Source: Phytopythium helicoides (taxonomy: Eukaryota > Oomycota > Peronosporomycetes > Pythiales > Pythiaceae). From it: a stretch of DNA of 64,000 nt. Both the position numbers and the translations under genes were made by a program. The notes below the pieces were generated by a model. It was not told where the DNA came from. It was given only the letters and a program-made list of their open reading frames with translations, and ran no database searches. Below are positions 35,501 through 45,179 of this stretch, in pieces. Position 1 is the stretch's first letter; the number at the start of each line of letters is the position of its first letter. The DNA is taken from assembly GCA_024867545.1 (NCBI GenBank), contig JANFNE010000002.1, positions 186,001-250,000 on the forward strand, in the 5' to 3' direction.

Positions 35501-35792
35501 AGTGCTTGATTTGCTGCCACCTGAGGTACCCGCGGCATCACTCGATATGTTCTTCAGGCGTGTGCTGGAGCGGCAAGTCGAGCGTATGCGCAATGGACAA
35601 GTGAAGAAGCAACTTGCAAAGATCGAGAACTTTCGCGTACGAGAGCTGTTGTCAACGAAGCGCAAGGGCTCTGTGACTGTATGGTCTTCGCACTGTTGTC
35701 AAGCGTGCGGCAACAAACTTGGGGTTGGCACCTTTGTGCGCTTGCCCAACGGTGCATTGCTGCACTACTCGTGTCAGGCATCTCCGCCCTAA
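32532..35792 (+). CDS. Vps39/TGFBRAP1-like HOPS/CORVET tethering subunit
   Basis: Single-exon 1,086-aa protein. The N-terminal 360 residues fit a CNH-type beta-propeller (LGTSDGSLHCF, VLCCLTKQNSLKVL, HPFLLLDQGDRVAVHN). A long alpha-helical clathrin-repeat-like region follows (FEQFKAGNYGKAMAFFLES; LLTFYSTRKLHRKALELL; LLSKLGRHHEVLQLYAL), and the C-terminus has a zinc-ligand motif CCQACGNKL..TFVRLPNGALLHYSC. This order is that of Vps39/Vam6 and TGFBRAP1/Vps3, the Rab-binding subunits of the HOPS and CORVET complexes on late and early endosomes. I cannot decide between the two subfamilies from sequence alone. The start at 32532 sits in a good context (gcgccATGgg). It is divergent from the giant gene. 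Confidence 0.85.
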   Translation: MGETAAAFASAAVEVDRPLKKPAQLERVLSSCFAWGERAPLAFLGTSDGSLHCFAPAAGGDGDKPAALSFHAAYKKIFHPSAQFLDAWGVFATLVDAKVTLYALPLPSNAQLSGKGSAEERAQSVVALEDTKGAVMMAAHEQAKVLCCLTKQNSLKVLDWTVNSVLEMRAQHELSTVLAASPELLAALPVQNLILMGESHMMVLLQKKEWCVVNLDSGRIVQVRERDTDKASELDVISAAVALPSRHPRLRKHAINDVFLAGRHNAVVVSLTEADMSDVDPAVTSNVGEAGDLAELEELTALATNSNYKLPNLADDHARVRVDNVMEYNIAPRAAYYHHPFLLLDQGDRVAVHNIGSMRVIQTLPIKSLYGACTAVPIPSLRPSAQNERGSRGLYGAPAAELQWLSGDNLVPCVLTVAPTFTIQMLQMQPISHQLQRSLALHRLDDAVAFCKLCNEECSISDEEEHKIYAEYAFEQFKAGNYGKAMAFFLESQISVLEVAALFPKDLLPRKIVAIEKLSVAKTHHQTTKLDNVALERSLLALTAFLRTKRESVMGKIALLHGGNSRKMHLETEVNDEGSELELIDTLLVKCLVLSNESKGTKASPDINQELMDFVSGPNSCDVGEVEIFLRAHKQYEQLLTFYSTRKLHRKALELLEDLERNTSSAASPTSALDIAAAPENEQSTDSTPDFLELTATYLRRLGKSKAELVFEFSRRVIYIRPQLGLTIFTQRRVPNRKEDIDPASILHHLKTCQISVPPASTTNADAPVADGDTLPLTNSRFLAIEYLTQTIYHGKLQLPSRLHDEAAYLLLDAITSETSNTSPTKGAVRIASRVRSQRGFVGLLRRKLLAFLEYRKSDYHPERMLSRTPVDMIDERAALLSKLGRHHEVLQLYALELKDASLAEAYCNQCYEAKTADSAIYTTLLRLYLRPPPLTSTSTSGLAIPPSSSPPKLTWQRSASSLSVASSSEAVAAAVSILNKYAERIDVPTVLDLLPPEVPAASLDMFFRRVLERQVERMRNGQVKKQLAKIENFRVRELLSTKRKGSVTVWSSHCCQACGNKLGVGTFVRLPNGALLHYSCQASPP

Positions 35793-35902
35793 CCGATTTT
35801 TAGGGTCATGTGACTGTGGATTCGTAAGTTGTGAATGAAGGGTTTGGCATCGTGGAAGAGGTGTCCAATTCGTGAACATCGCGTATTTGAGCCCAAGTTC
35901 CT

Positions 35903-38900
35903 CTAGGACGGTTGATTTACACATGGTAAATCAAAATCTCCTAGAACAACTGGTTTCTTCCAAGACGACTGCCCTGTGAGCACGTCGAAGTAATAGTAAC
36001 GCTGTGTGCCAGCATCCCACAGCTTCTGGATTCGCGCGTGCAACTGTCTGTGGAGCTGCAGCCGTGCGTGGCTGCAGCGTACGAAGGTACGAACGATTAT
36101 TGCAGCCTCAGTTTGATCTGTGATCGCTGTTGTGCGTTTTCGCTTCCGTCGGTGCCGTTTTCCACCTCCGACGCGTTCTTTGATGTCGTTCTCGCCGTCG
36201 GGGAGCAGTACCATCGGCTTTTCCCACCGCACAACTCCAGTTTTGGTGTTGTAGTAGTAATAGTTCTCAGTTACAGGATCGTAGATCTTCTCGTACGCTT
36301 CAAAGAGTAGCGAGCGCAATTCTCGCCGGGCTCGGTTGGATCGCCACGCTCGCTGCAGTAGACTTGCAGCTTGGTCGGGTGTCATCTGGCGCAGCCGCTG
36401 CAGGCGTCTCTTGTGCCGCTTCTGTCTTGCCCTCTCGCTTACAAAGGATACCGCATTGTAACTCGCCACTGATCGTCTTGCTGGCAATGGGGGTGCTGGT
36501 TTCTTATCTGATGTGTGCGATGTAGGCACGATCGCATTACAATTTGGAGATGAGATAGCAAGGTCCGTGCTACCTAGAATCGCAGGTTTAATCCAGGTTG
36601 AAGCGCCAAGAACGCGATCGTAGTAGTAGTTTTTTCCTGTATCTGGGTCAGTCATTTTACTGTAGCGTCGGTGAGCCTGATCTAAGGCAAGCTTTCGGCT
36701 GGCAAAACGACGATAAAGCGCTTGAATTGTTGTGGCTGCTGATTCTTCATCTGCAAACTTCTCGCGTCGAATGCGCTGCTTCCTCAAAGGAGATCGTAGT
36801 GCTGCCTTGCCTTTGTTAGTTGTGTTGATATTGTTAGATTCCTCTTTTGGCGGCTCTAGAGACTTAAGCACACGTGGTGTTTGCCATGAGGATTCTTTCG
36901 TCACGACGTTGTAGTAGTAAAACTGACCCGAGTTCTCATCGAGAACTTTACGATACCTTGACTGCGCCATTTTCAAAACAAGTTTACGCGCGCGAAAGCG
37001 GCGAAATTGACGCTGTAGCGCTCTAGCTGCATCATCGCAAGACCAGTTGGCCCGCTCTCGGCGTCGAAGAATCTCGACAGGTTCACCAAGAGAATATCGT
37101 CGCCGAAGCAGCGGGGGCGGGATATCCCATCGCCTCGCCGCGATTGGTGCTACGCATAAGCGACCATCTGCTTCATGAGTCTTGATGTAGTACAGTGCTA
37201 CATCGCTGTCACTTTTTGATAGATCAATGTGCTTCTCGTACATGCTTGAGAGTAAACTCTGAACGAACACGCGAGCTTTCCATCCTCTGTAATGTGCTTG
37301 CAGTAGTGTTGCAGCTTCATCTTTCGTCAGCGGCGGCTCAACAATAGGTATCTCGTCGGGATCTCGGACGGGAATGTCGTCTTCATCTGCAATACCATTC
37401 AGTGCGGATGGTCGCTGCCATGAAGTTTCTCTCCTCCACAAGTTGTAGTAAAAGAAATCGTTGTGGCGGATGCTAAACACACGCTGATAGTGTTTTTCTC
37501 TCGCTCGCTGCATGAATTGCCGAGCCTTCCGAGCTCGGTATAACGTCTGGAGCTTTCGAGCCGCTTCAAACTCACCCAAAGGTGCTCCCGGCTTGCGTGT
37601 CCCGTGCAGATTCTTGTCGTGACAGCAGCGCCGGCATGACCACAAGCGCAATGGAGACGGCTGAAACCCGTCACACGCCCAACAGACTCGACACAACGGG
37701 TGAACAATACTCTCAATATCGATAGCCTCAATGCGCTCCAATCTTTCCTGTTCATCTTTCTGACGTTGCAACTGATCTTGCTTTGGCTCGAGGCGACGGA
37801 GGTGAAACACGTCGTCCCCTTGTCGAAATGCTCTTGTAGGAGTTGGAAGTGATGACGTTAGAGATACTGGTGGAATCACTGAAAGATTTAGTCGCGGAAT
37901 CGAGCTAATTGGTATTTTCTTCCTCCGAGGAGCGCCATTGATACGACTTGGGGACGGTGGTGGCTCAAAGCTGTCGCTTGTTCGCCGCTCAGTGTTGAAG
38001 ATCGTAAACGTACGACCACACGCGAGCGAAGATATCTTTCCGAATACTTCATCACTACCATCGTGTCGATTGTTCCCTCGGCCAGCTGCACTCAGGCGTA
38101 TCGCTCGAGGCTTTGGCGCAAATGTTCGATAACTACCCCAAGAAGCCACACGGTTAGAAGTAGTAACGGCAGCAGTATGATAGGCGCCGCACGCAACCAT
38201 TAAGACGAGTTCTCCCTGCTCCTTTTCGTCATAATTGTTGTTTGTGTGAAAGCACTCATCCGCATGTAACAATGGAACCATGCGTGGCTCATTTAAGACC
38301 TTATGCTCTCCAATACCGAGCTAGCATACAACAATGCATGCATGTTAGACTTCTAAGCAACCACCCAGCATCTGTGTCTGAATTACCTGCCCGTAAATAC
38401 CAGTTCCCCATGTGAAAATACGTCCTGCGCCAAAGTATGCAGCATCTTCAGGTGTGGCAGCAATACAGGCGCTGTGCCACGCACCACAAGCAACTGAGAG
38501 CACGGCAAGAGGTTCTAAACATCCACTGATTCTAGTTGGAGTAGCTTGCACTTGCTGAGAGATGCCCCCAGGTTGCTGCTTTCCTCCTTTTGGATGATCA
38601 CTCAAACCTAGTCGACCACCATCTGTGCACCCCCAGGCGTAGATATGACCCTCATCCGTAAGAGCAAGTGAGTGCGACAAGCCGCACGCGACCTGACGAA
38701 CTCGGAGAGACCGCAAAGTGTTCACTTGGTGCAGAACCAGAGGCCTCGGAAATGATGGTGTTATTGTGGTTGCAGAAGGCGCCCCAACTCCAAGTTGCCC
38801 GAATGTGTTACTTCCCCAAGCAAAAACCACACCGTCACATCCCGCAACACGATCACAAATTGCCAAAGTGTGTTGTCCTGAAGCGGAGATTGCAACTGCA

Positions 38901-39976
38901 CGATAGTTTGCGAGCGAAGCCACAACAGTTGCTCGATTTTTTGCAACACTAGCTGCGCTAGTAGCTGCCACTCCCAATTCGCCATGCGCATTATCTCCCC
39001 AAGTGAAGATCTCTCCTGCAGCTGTCAGTGCGACTGCATGTGCCTTAGCAACAGAAGCTGATACAATGTGCTGAGACCGCAATGTGTGCATGAAGACTGG
39101 AGCAGCAAGCCAGCGGCTGCTCGATGGAGGGGCAAAGTCGTCTGGATTCTCTAGTTCGACACTGTTGTTATCACCTCTGTTCCCAATGCTTGGATTTCGA
39201 CAAAGTCCGACTTGGCCACTCATTCCGCCTGTTTTGCACAACCACAGAGTTCCTGCCGCACGATCAACCGCGTAGACAGCGTCGCTGTCATGGCCCTACA
39301 CGAGACTAACAACGATTAGTGCACTTTGTATATACTCCAGCTCTCTCAAAAAGTCAATACGCACAGCAACAACAGCCGAAATGTTCTTGCCTCGCAAAGG
39401 GAGCAGATCAATTGCTAAGGCTCCTTCGCTTGCATTGCACACATACACAGCTCCCTGACCTGGTTACACAACTTCATTAGTGTTTGTGTTTCTTTTGTAT
39501 GGCTGCTATTCAATCCATTTTTTACCTTTGGCATGCAGTTCAACCGCACGTGCTGCTGCATCCGCGGCCAAATCACTTGCCAAGAGCTGTTGGTCGACCC
39601 AGTGTTGGAGGCGGCAGATAAGTAGCACCTTCTTCCCTGTTGACGGCAAGTTAAGAGCTAGTGCTGCTAGCCGCAATTCTTCGCGAGACATGGAGCGCAA
39701 GTCGACTCCACGCCACACTTTTCGGTCTCGTGCTCGATGAAAAGCGCGCAGAGCCATAAATGTCGCTCGCGTGTCGACTCGATTTTCTCGAAAGGCCCGA
39801 CGGAGAAGGTAAGAGCGAAAACATTTCTGGATCATTGTCGCCGCAAGCGCTCGTCGTCGCTTAGACCGCCCAAGCTTCCATCCTGGATTTAGCTTGGCTG
39901 TCGGCTTGGCTTTCTTTCGGACCGGACTAATGCTTCTTTTCACCGGGCGCTCATGTTGAGCAGCTCTGCTCTCCAT
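35903..39976 (-). CDS. IQ-SAP-RCC1-(IQ/WW)n multidomain protein
   Basis: Four phase-consistent exons (39526-39976, 39365-39459, 38387-39295, 35903-38320) give 1,290 aa. Order: an IQ motif (about 46-62), a SAP-like helix pair (about 92-130), RCC1 repeats (about 150-597; e.g. GEIFTWGDNAHGELG, GHIYAWGCTDGGRLG, and the exon join producing GQLGIGEHK), a cysteine-rich patch (CRVCWACDGF..CRRCCHDKNLH), then alternating IQ motifs (LQTLYRARKAR, LLQAHYRGWKAR, TIQALYRRFASRK, LLQRAWRSNRAR) and WW domains (FYYYNVVTKESSWQTP, YYYDRVLGASTWIKP, YYYNTKTGVVRWEKP, YYYFDVLTGQSSWKKP). IQ motifs bind calmodulin or myosin-type light chains, WW domains bind proline-rich peptides, and SAP domains often contact DNA or RNA. 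A calcium-responsive scaffold is likely; the precise role is unknown. Confidence 0.88.
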
Positions 39977-40155
39977 CTCCTTCTTTTTAGCTCACTTGAC
40001 ATATCACGGGGCAACGAAGAGCCCCTTACAAGATTGATTTTAGGTTTCAAACAACAGACGTTTCATTTGTATTTGTATACCGCGCGCTGAAGCCTATCGG
40101 TGGTGGACTCTACAGTCAAGTCGGGTGCCAGCGAATCTTGTAATGCAGAAATTGC

Positions 40156-41853
40156 TTAGCAGCCCTTACCACCAGCAATCATGAGGCACGAGGTGCTGTC
40201 GAACATGGCCATGATGTTGGTCATGACAGACCAGAAGACCGAGAAGAGCAAGTAGAAGATCGTGAAACCGCCGAGGATCTTGCTGGTGCCACCGGTGCGA
40301 CGCAGCTCCTGCGTCTCAGCCTTCTGCTTAGGAAGCAGAGGCAGGAAGACCCACGACAAAGCAGTGGCGCCATACATGATGAGCAGAGCGTACGTCAGGT
40401 CCCATCGGATCGAGTTGTCATCGGTCTGGATGCGCGTCGTCGTGAGGTTGAATGGCCGATCGATCACAAGCGTGAGCGAAGTGGCAAACGGACTCGCGAC
40501 GTTGCCGACCGTCGTCATCACGCCGTACACAAACGCCTCGTTACCGATATCAGCAAGTTCGACCGTGACGTAGTTGCTGATGATCCACGCGACCGTGTAT
40601 GGGAGCTCGACAGCAAGCGGCAGGCCGAGCCAGAACCACTGGCTGCGGTACACATCCCAGACCGTGAAAAGCGCGCAGATCGAGTCGACAACGATGGTGA
40701 AGATACCCGTGAACAGCGTCATGAGACGCCAGTTCCACTGCAGACCCCACTTGGCCGTGGCGTAAAGACCGAAGATGAAGATGATACGCGTAAGTGCGTC
40801 GCTGATCGTGGCGTTGATTGGAGTCACCTTGGCCAAGTACGACTGCACAGGCGAGCTCGCCGTGTACGAGATGTCACTGATGACACCGTGGAAGAAGCTG
40901 TAGGCGATAATCTGGTACACTGCGCGCTGCTGGAAGAAGGCCCAGATTTCACCCATGTACTTCTTGAAGTCGACGCGAGGCTTGGGCGTTTCGTTGATAA
41001 AGAACCACGTGACGGGCAAGACCGGCACAGTGCACACTGCCATGATGATCATCATGTCCGAAAAGCTCAACGACCAGCTGAAGTCGCCCCCGTACTCCTC
41101 ACCATTGAAGCAGAAACCGACAACCAGCTTGATGATGACCACAACGACCGTACGCGCGCCGTAGATGGCTGACTGCGTGCGGCCACGGATCGCGATAGGC
41201 TCACGCTGAGCAAACTCCACGACGATACTGTCGGCGCACACATCCGACAGCACGTAGCCGACGGCGGCGAAGAACATGAGGAGGACGTACTTGCCAGCCT
41301 GAGACGGGGCATCATAGTTGATGCGCGCCTCGATCTCGGGAGTGTAGTCCGCAGGTGAGATGTCGCGGTCCGAACTCACGGTGTAGTACGGCTTGCCCTG
41401 AGGCATGCACGCCATGACGACAAGCATGGCAAGACACACAGTCCAGCCGATGAGAATGTAAGGCTTGCGACGCAGTCCGAAGATCGGGAAACAGTCCGAC
41501 AGAATGCCGTAGAAAGCCTTGAACGACCACGGGAGCGTCACAAGCTGCGCGGCTGTCGTCGTCTGGTTTCCGCTTGCATTCAGGTATTCCTGAAGGTACG
41601 GGTAGATGAGCGCGGGCAGCGCACCATAGGTGATACCGACGGTAGCGTACTGGCAGAGGAGACCTATTGCCTCGCGGCTCAGCAGGTTTGGCGCACCACC
41701 CTCACGAAGAGCACCGCCCTCAATCTCTCCTCCGTCGGGCGTCTTGAGGTTGCCGAAGCCGTCCTCGAGGTCCTTCTGCTGAGAAGCGCCACTCTTGTAC
41801 GAAAGGCGTGCGAGACCATCCGCTTCGAGCGAGATCTTGCCTCCGGTAGCCAT
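40156..41853 (-). CDS. BT1-family folate/biopterin transporter, copy 2
   Basis: Close paralog of the gene at 11643-13373, with the same length, single exon and signature (LPWSFKAFYGILSDCFPIFG, truncated here to LPWSFKAFYGILSDC), and near-identical central membrane segments. I chose the ATG at 41853 (MATGGKISLEADG), 565 aa, over the in-frame ATG at 41949, because it aligns with copy 1 and an initiator-like motif lies between the two ATGs. The N-terminal tail and several loop residues differ from copy 1 (for example FKKYMGEIWAFFQQ versus a KDLWEFFQQ version), so the copies are not recent. A homocysteine methyltransferase paralog lies upstream on the same strand. Substrate unknown. Confidence 0.93.
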   Translation of the reverse strand: MATGGKISLEADGLARLSYKSGASQQKDLEDGFGNLKTPDGGEIEGGALREGGAPNLLSREAIGLLCQYATVGITYGALPALIYPYLQEYLNASGNQTTTAAQLVTLPWSFKAFYGILSDCFPIFGLRRKPYILIGWTVCLAMLVVMACMPQGKPYYTVSSDRDISPADYTPEIEARINYDAPSQAGKYVLLMFFAAVGYVLSDVCADSIVVEFAQREPIAIRGRTQSAIYGARTVVVVIIKLVVGFCFNGEEYGGDFSWSLSFSDMMIIMAVCTVPVLPVTWFFINETPKPRVDFKKYMGEIWAFFQQRAVYQIIAYSFFHGVISDISYTASSPVQSYLAKVTPINATISDALTRIIFIFGLYATAKWGLQWNWRLMTLFTGIFTIVVDSICALFTVWDVYRSQWFWLGLPLAVELPYTVAWIISNYVTVELADIGNEAFVYGVMTTVGNVASPFATSLTLVIDRPFNLTTTRIQTDDNSIRWDLTYALLIMYGATALSWVFLPLLPKQKAETQELRRTGGTSKILGGFTIFYLLFSVFWSVMTNIMAMFDSTSCLMIAGGKGC

Positions 41854-41892
41854 GGTTAGGAAGCTTCTTGGTCGGGACGGTGAGCTTGACTC

Positions 41893-41910
41893 GGCAAATG
41901 CGTGAATGAA
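41893..41910 (-). promoter_or_regulatory. Possible initiator-like motif for BT1 copy 2
   Basis: On the minus strand TTCATTCACGCATTTGCC resembles an imperfect oomycete Inr followed by a flanking CATTT element, about 40 nt before the ATG at 41853. The match is weaker than that of copy 1. Confidence 0.35.
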
Positions 41911-41949
41911 GAGGTGCTTGACTTCGCTGAAAATCGAGCGCCCTTCCAA

Positions 41950-42855
41950 GTCGGCAACTGGATTGATTGAGGGATTGATGGCCAGTGGATGTAAGCCACC
42001 GGCACCGGATGTGCTGCATAGTAATGAGTATCATTTGCCTCCTTCCCAGCGCATGAGCATACATGTACAGCGTGGTTCAACACTCGGTGCGGCCCCAATG
42101 GCGGCTCGCGGAGCTGCCACGGCGCTCACCGCGCCAGTGACTCTTAATCTCCGCGCGAGTTGATTGGGTCCTCGACGACTAAAGTCGGTGCGGTACCGAT
42201 CTGCGCGTCTGGCCATGCAATGTCGAGGTGATCCGGTGGAGACGCCAGGCAGCATTCGAATCGCTCCTGCCACTGCGCCTCACTATGGTGCAGGTCCTCA
42301 TTGCACGCTGTGCAGGTCCTCGTTGCATACAGCTGCTAGAAAACGGACAGCAATAGCAAACGTGATCTTCCGAAGCTTGCGCAACTTGTCGATTTGGCTG
42401 TCGACGAGGATCAAAGCGCACAGAAGTCAAAAGACATCCAGTCTCAGGAGTGGGCCCATGATGCAATACATCAGATTGACGAGCTCCTCACGAGCTGGGA
42501 GCGGAAGCAAAGAGCGAGAGTGCGCAAATCCTGTGTCCTCGCTCATTGAGCCGGTGCCGCCACGTTAGCTCCTCCATGCTTGGAGACGAAAGGATTGAAC
42601 CAAGTCGCCCAGCGAGATGACCCCGTCAAGTCCCGGAAGCTCATTGGGCCCTTGGTGCTGCCAGAGACGCGGCTGGGCCATCACGCCTACACGGTACTGT
42701 ACAATGCGCAGAGATGGAGCATGTGCTCGCGAGACGAATGCCACTTGGTATTTTGGCGAGAATGTCAAAAATGAAATGAGAAATGAGAAAGCGACATTGA
42801 AGGTCACAGCGACCTAATGATCGACTTGAACGCCATCGTCCACACGGCACTCACA
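41950..42855. other. Non-coding interval between BT1 copy 2 and methyltransferase copy 2
   Basis: It contains a duplicated short phrase (gtgcaggtcctc..tgca, near 42290-42325). No protein family or RNA gene was recognised. Unlike the 11-14 kb pair, the two genes here are about 1 kb apart. Confidence 0.55.
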
Positions 42856-43935
42856 TTAGGCTTCAGCGGTCCCGCGGACGCACTCGGCGACCCTCGCGAG
42901 GTACTCGGGCGAGACGCCGCAGCAGCTGCCGACAATCTCCGCGCCTGACTCGACCCAGCGCAGTGCAAAGTTGGCGAACAGCTCCTTGTCCATCACGGGT
43001 CGCAATTCGCCCGACACGAGCTTGCTCTCCATGGCTCCAGCGCGAGAGGTTGGCGAGATGCGGTCACCGAACCCGCCGAGGCGGATGCCGCGCTTGCACA
43101 TCTCGCTCTTGAGCTCGCTTTTGTCCTCGCCGATGCTCTTGAGTGCTTTGGCAATATCTTCTGGCTGCGAGCAGTTGAACAACACGGCGCTCAGTCGGCT
43201 GGTGCTGCTGGCCTCGCTCGCGCGCTCGTCACAGAACTCGATGAGCTTCGTGACCGCGTCGACCACGTCCTCTCCGCTGCGTAGCTGCCCGTCGCGGCTA
43301 AGTGCGAAGGAGATCATGACGGGCTTTTGCAAATGACTAACTGCCTCGTACGCCATTTTGGCCTCTTTGAGCGACGACATGGACGTTGCCAGGAACATGT
43401 CGACGTACTCGTAAAGCCCATCAGCGATCAGCGCGTACATGTCCATACCGTCTTGGCGCGCCATCGTGCGGTCCGAGCGAAAGCTGGGCATGAGGGGAGG
43501 TAGCAGTCCGCATACCTTGACATGCTGTTGGCGGCCGCTGAGGTTGCGCGTCTCGCGCGCCAGCGAGGCTGCCAGCTTGGTGTACTCGCTTATTTCGTCG
43601 GGCGTGAAGCCCAGCCCGGGCACGACGTGCAGGTTGGCAGTCGCGAGCATCGTCGCGCCTGCCCGAAGGTACGCGTCGTAAACGGCCACAACGGACTCGT
43701 GGTAGGCCGTCGAGACCAGCGCTGACGCCGACAGCATGTTGCGATCGTTGGGCACACCGCGCGCGAACAGCTCCTCCGAGATGTCCCCCGCGAGGACCTC
43801 AATCGTCGAAGAAGAAGAAGACGACGACATGCTTGACTTGAGTGTGAGCTCTCCAGGCGAAAAGCACGAATGAGCTGCTGGTAGCGAGGCTGCTGCTGGT
43901 GCTGCTGGAACATGGTCACACGCCAACGGTGGCAT
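42856..43935 (-). CDS. Homocysteine S-methyltransferase, copy 2
   Basis: Single-exon protein of 359 aa from 43935, or 324 aa from the ATG at 43830 (MSSSSSS), which better matches the family start. It keeps the zinc-ligand motifs (LFNCSQPED and SCCGVSPEYLA) and the SFRSDR loop, but the N-terminal strand reads EVLAGDISEEL instead of LLDGGTGEEL as in copy 1, and MLATANLH replaces FVTCNNYG. These changes near the substrate pocket suggest a different methyl donor or acceptor, or reduced activity; this is inference. It lies upstream of BT1 copy 2 on the same strand. Confidence 0.87.
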   Translation of the reverse strand: MPPLACDHVPAAPAAASLPAAHSCFSPGELTLKSSMSSSSSSSTIEVLAGDISEELFARGVPNDRNMLSASALVSTAYHESVVAVYDAYLRAGATMLATANLHVVPGLGFTPDEISEYTKLAASLARETRNLSGRQQHVKVCGLLPPLMPSFRSDRTMARQDGMDMYALIADGLYEYVDMFLATSMSSLKEAKMAYEAVSHLQKPVMISFALSRDGQLRSGEDVVDAVTKLIEFCDERASEASSTSRLSAVLFNCSQPEDIAKALKSIGEDKSELKSEMCKRGIRLGGFGDRISPTSRAGAMESKLVSGELRPVMDKELFANFALRWVESGAEIVGSCCGVSPEYLARVAECVRGTAEA

Positions 43936-45179
43936 CTACTACTGCTCCTTGTCACATTTTCCTTGAAAATATAATATTTGATATTATCAAATGTTTTTGA
44001 ATCAACGCTTGAGTAACAGGATCAAACGTAAAAATCGATAGATAAAGTGCAACATTCATGCAACCCATCAAGTTGAAGTGCTCTCAAGTTGAAGCCTGCG
44101 CGCCCTCCATCATCACACGCAGTTGTTCCTCAGTTGGAAGTTACCACTCTCGACGAGTACTCACGGATCGCAGCATTGGGGCCGCCGTGGACGCAACTCC
44201 CTTGCTCTGAAATAGATCCTGAAGCATACTCTCCCCGCCACCGAGCCGACTACTTTGACTGCATAACTACAATTTTGTCTGCTGTGGACAAGAAATGTCA
44301 TTTGTAGTGGTCACCTTCTGAGCAGCGTTCTTCATTGCTCACTGGCAGTCCCATTTGAGCTCGACGTGATCGCGTGTATCGACGCCATTAGTGACAATCC
44401 AAGGGTGCTGCTTCAGCCGGACCCCAACGATCGATCTGCAGTCTAAAGACCACTGGGCACCGCGAGCAGGCAATAGAACGGTACACCGCTAGCGATGTAA
44501 TCTATAGCAAACGCATGAAGCTTTCGGTGGATACATTTAGTAGAGGGATGTGGCCAAGAAAGCGAAGCAGAAATTCCGCCCAAACGTGCTTGCAGCTATG
44601 CCGTAGAGCCGAATTGAAACTCGACGCCGAGAGTGTAGCAATCTACAGCACTCATAGTATCGTCAAAGCCCTCGCGCTCAGTGCAAATTTGTTGCCAGGC
44701 AAAGGCTAGCTGGTCGCGTTTACTCGACAAAGTCCAGCTTTTGATTGTCGACAATGAAGTCGACGGTCTAGTACCCGGGCCAGTGTGCTGCTGTGCGTAT
44801 GAGCATGTCTTCGTTCGCTCCTACATCCCAAAGTCCTCCGGCACATATGCATCGTGAGACGACGCTACCGTTGCTTCGCACAAGAACCCGAACTTTCTCG
44901 TAGCGATTGTACCCGACGGCCTTCGTCGATTGCAAATCGTTCATGCGCATCTTTCTGCGAGGACGTATTCATTCCCATCGAGGCCGCTGTTGACGCTTGG
45001 CCACAAGTAGCTCGCCTGCCTCCTCCCCAAGCCGACAGCAATCCCCCCAGGACCAGGCGACTTTGCGATCGTCCGAAGCAAGTTGAAGCGATCCCGCACC
45101 CTTCGTGTACCATCCATATGGTACACTCCGGTACACCCGCCCTCCTTCAGCATTCCATTTACCCAAGCAGCGGTCGAGA
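43936..45179. other. Long non-coding interval before the ACBP gene
   Basis: The left end is the promoter side of methyltransferase copy 2 and the right end precedes the ACBP gene. Short frames show no family resemblance. Near 45105-45126 there is a small inverted repeat (gtgtaccat..atggtacac), about 55 bp before the ACBP start. Confidence 0.55.
43976..43992. promoter_or_regulatory. AT-rich 17-bp palindrome upstream of methyltransferase copy 2
   Basis: ATTTGATATTATCAAAT is a perfect inverted repeat with 8-bp arms around one base. It lies 41 bp before the first ATG (43935) in an AT-rich patch that stands out from the surroundings. It could be a protein-binding site or core promoter. Confidence 0.4.

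Noticed and set aside
42570..42660. tRNA-like GGTTCAATCC on the minus strand
   Set aside because: The motif resembles a T-arm, but no matching acceptor stem, anticodon arm or 7-bp closure could be found around it.
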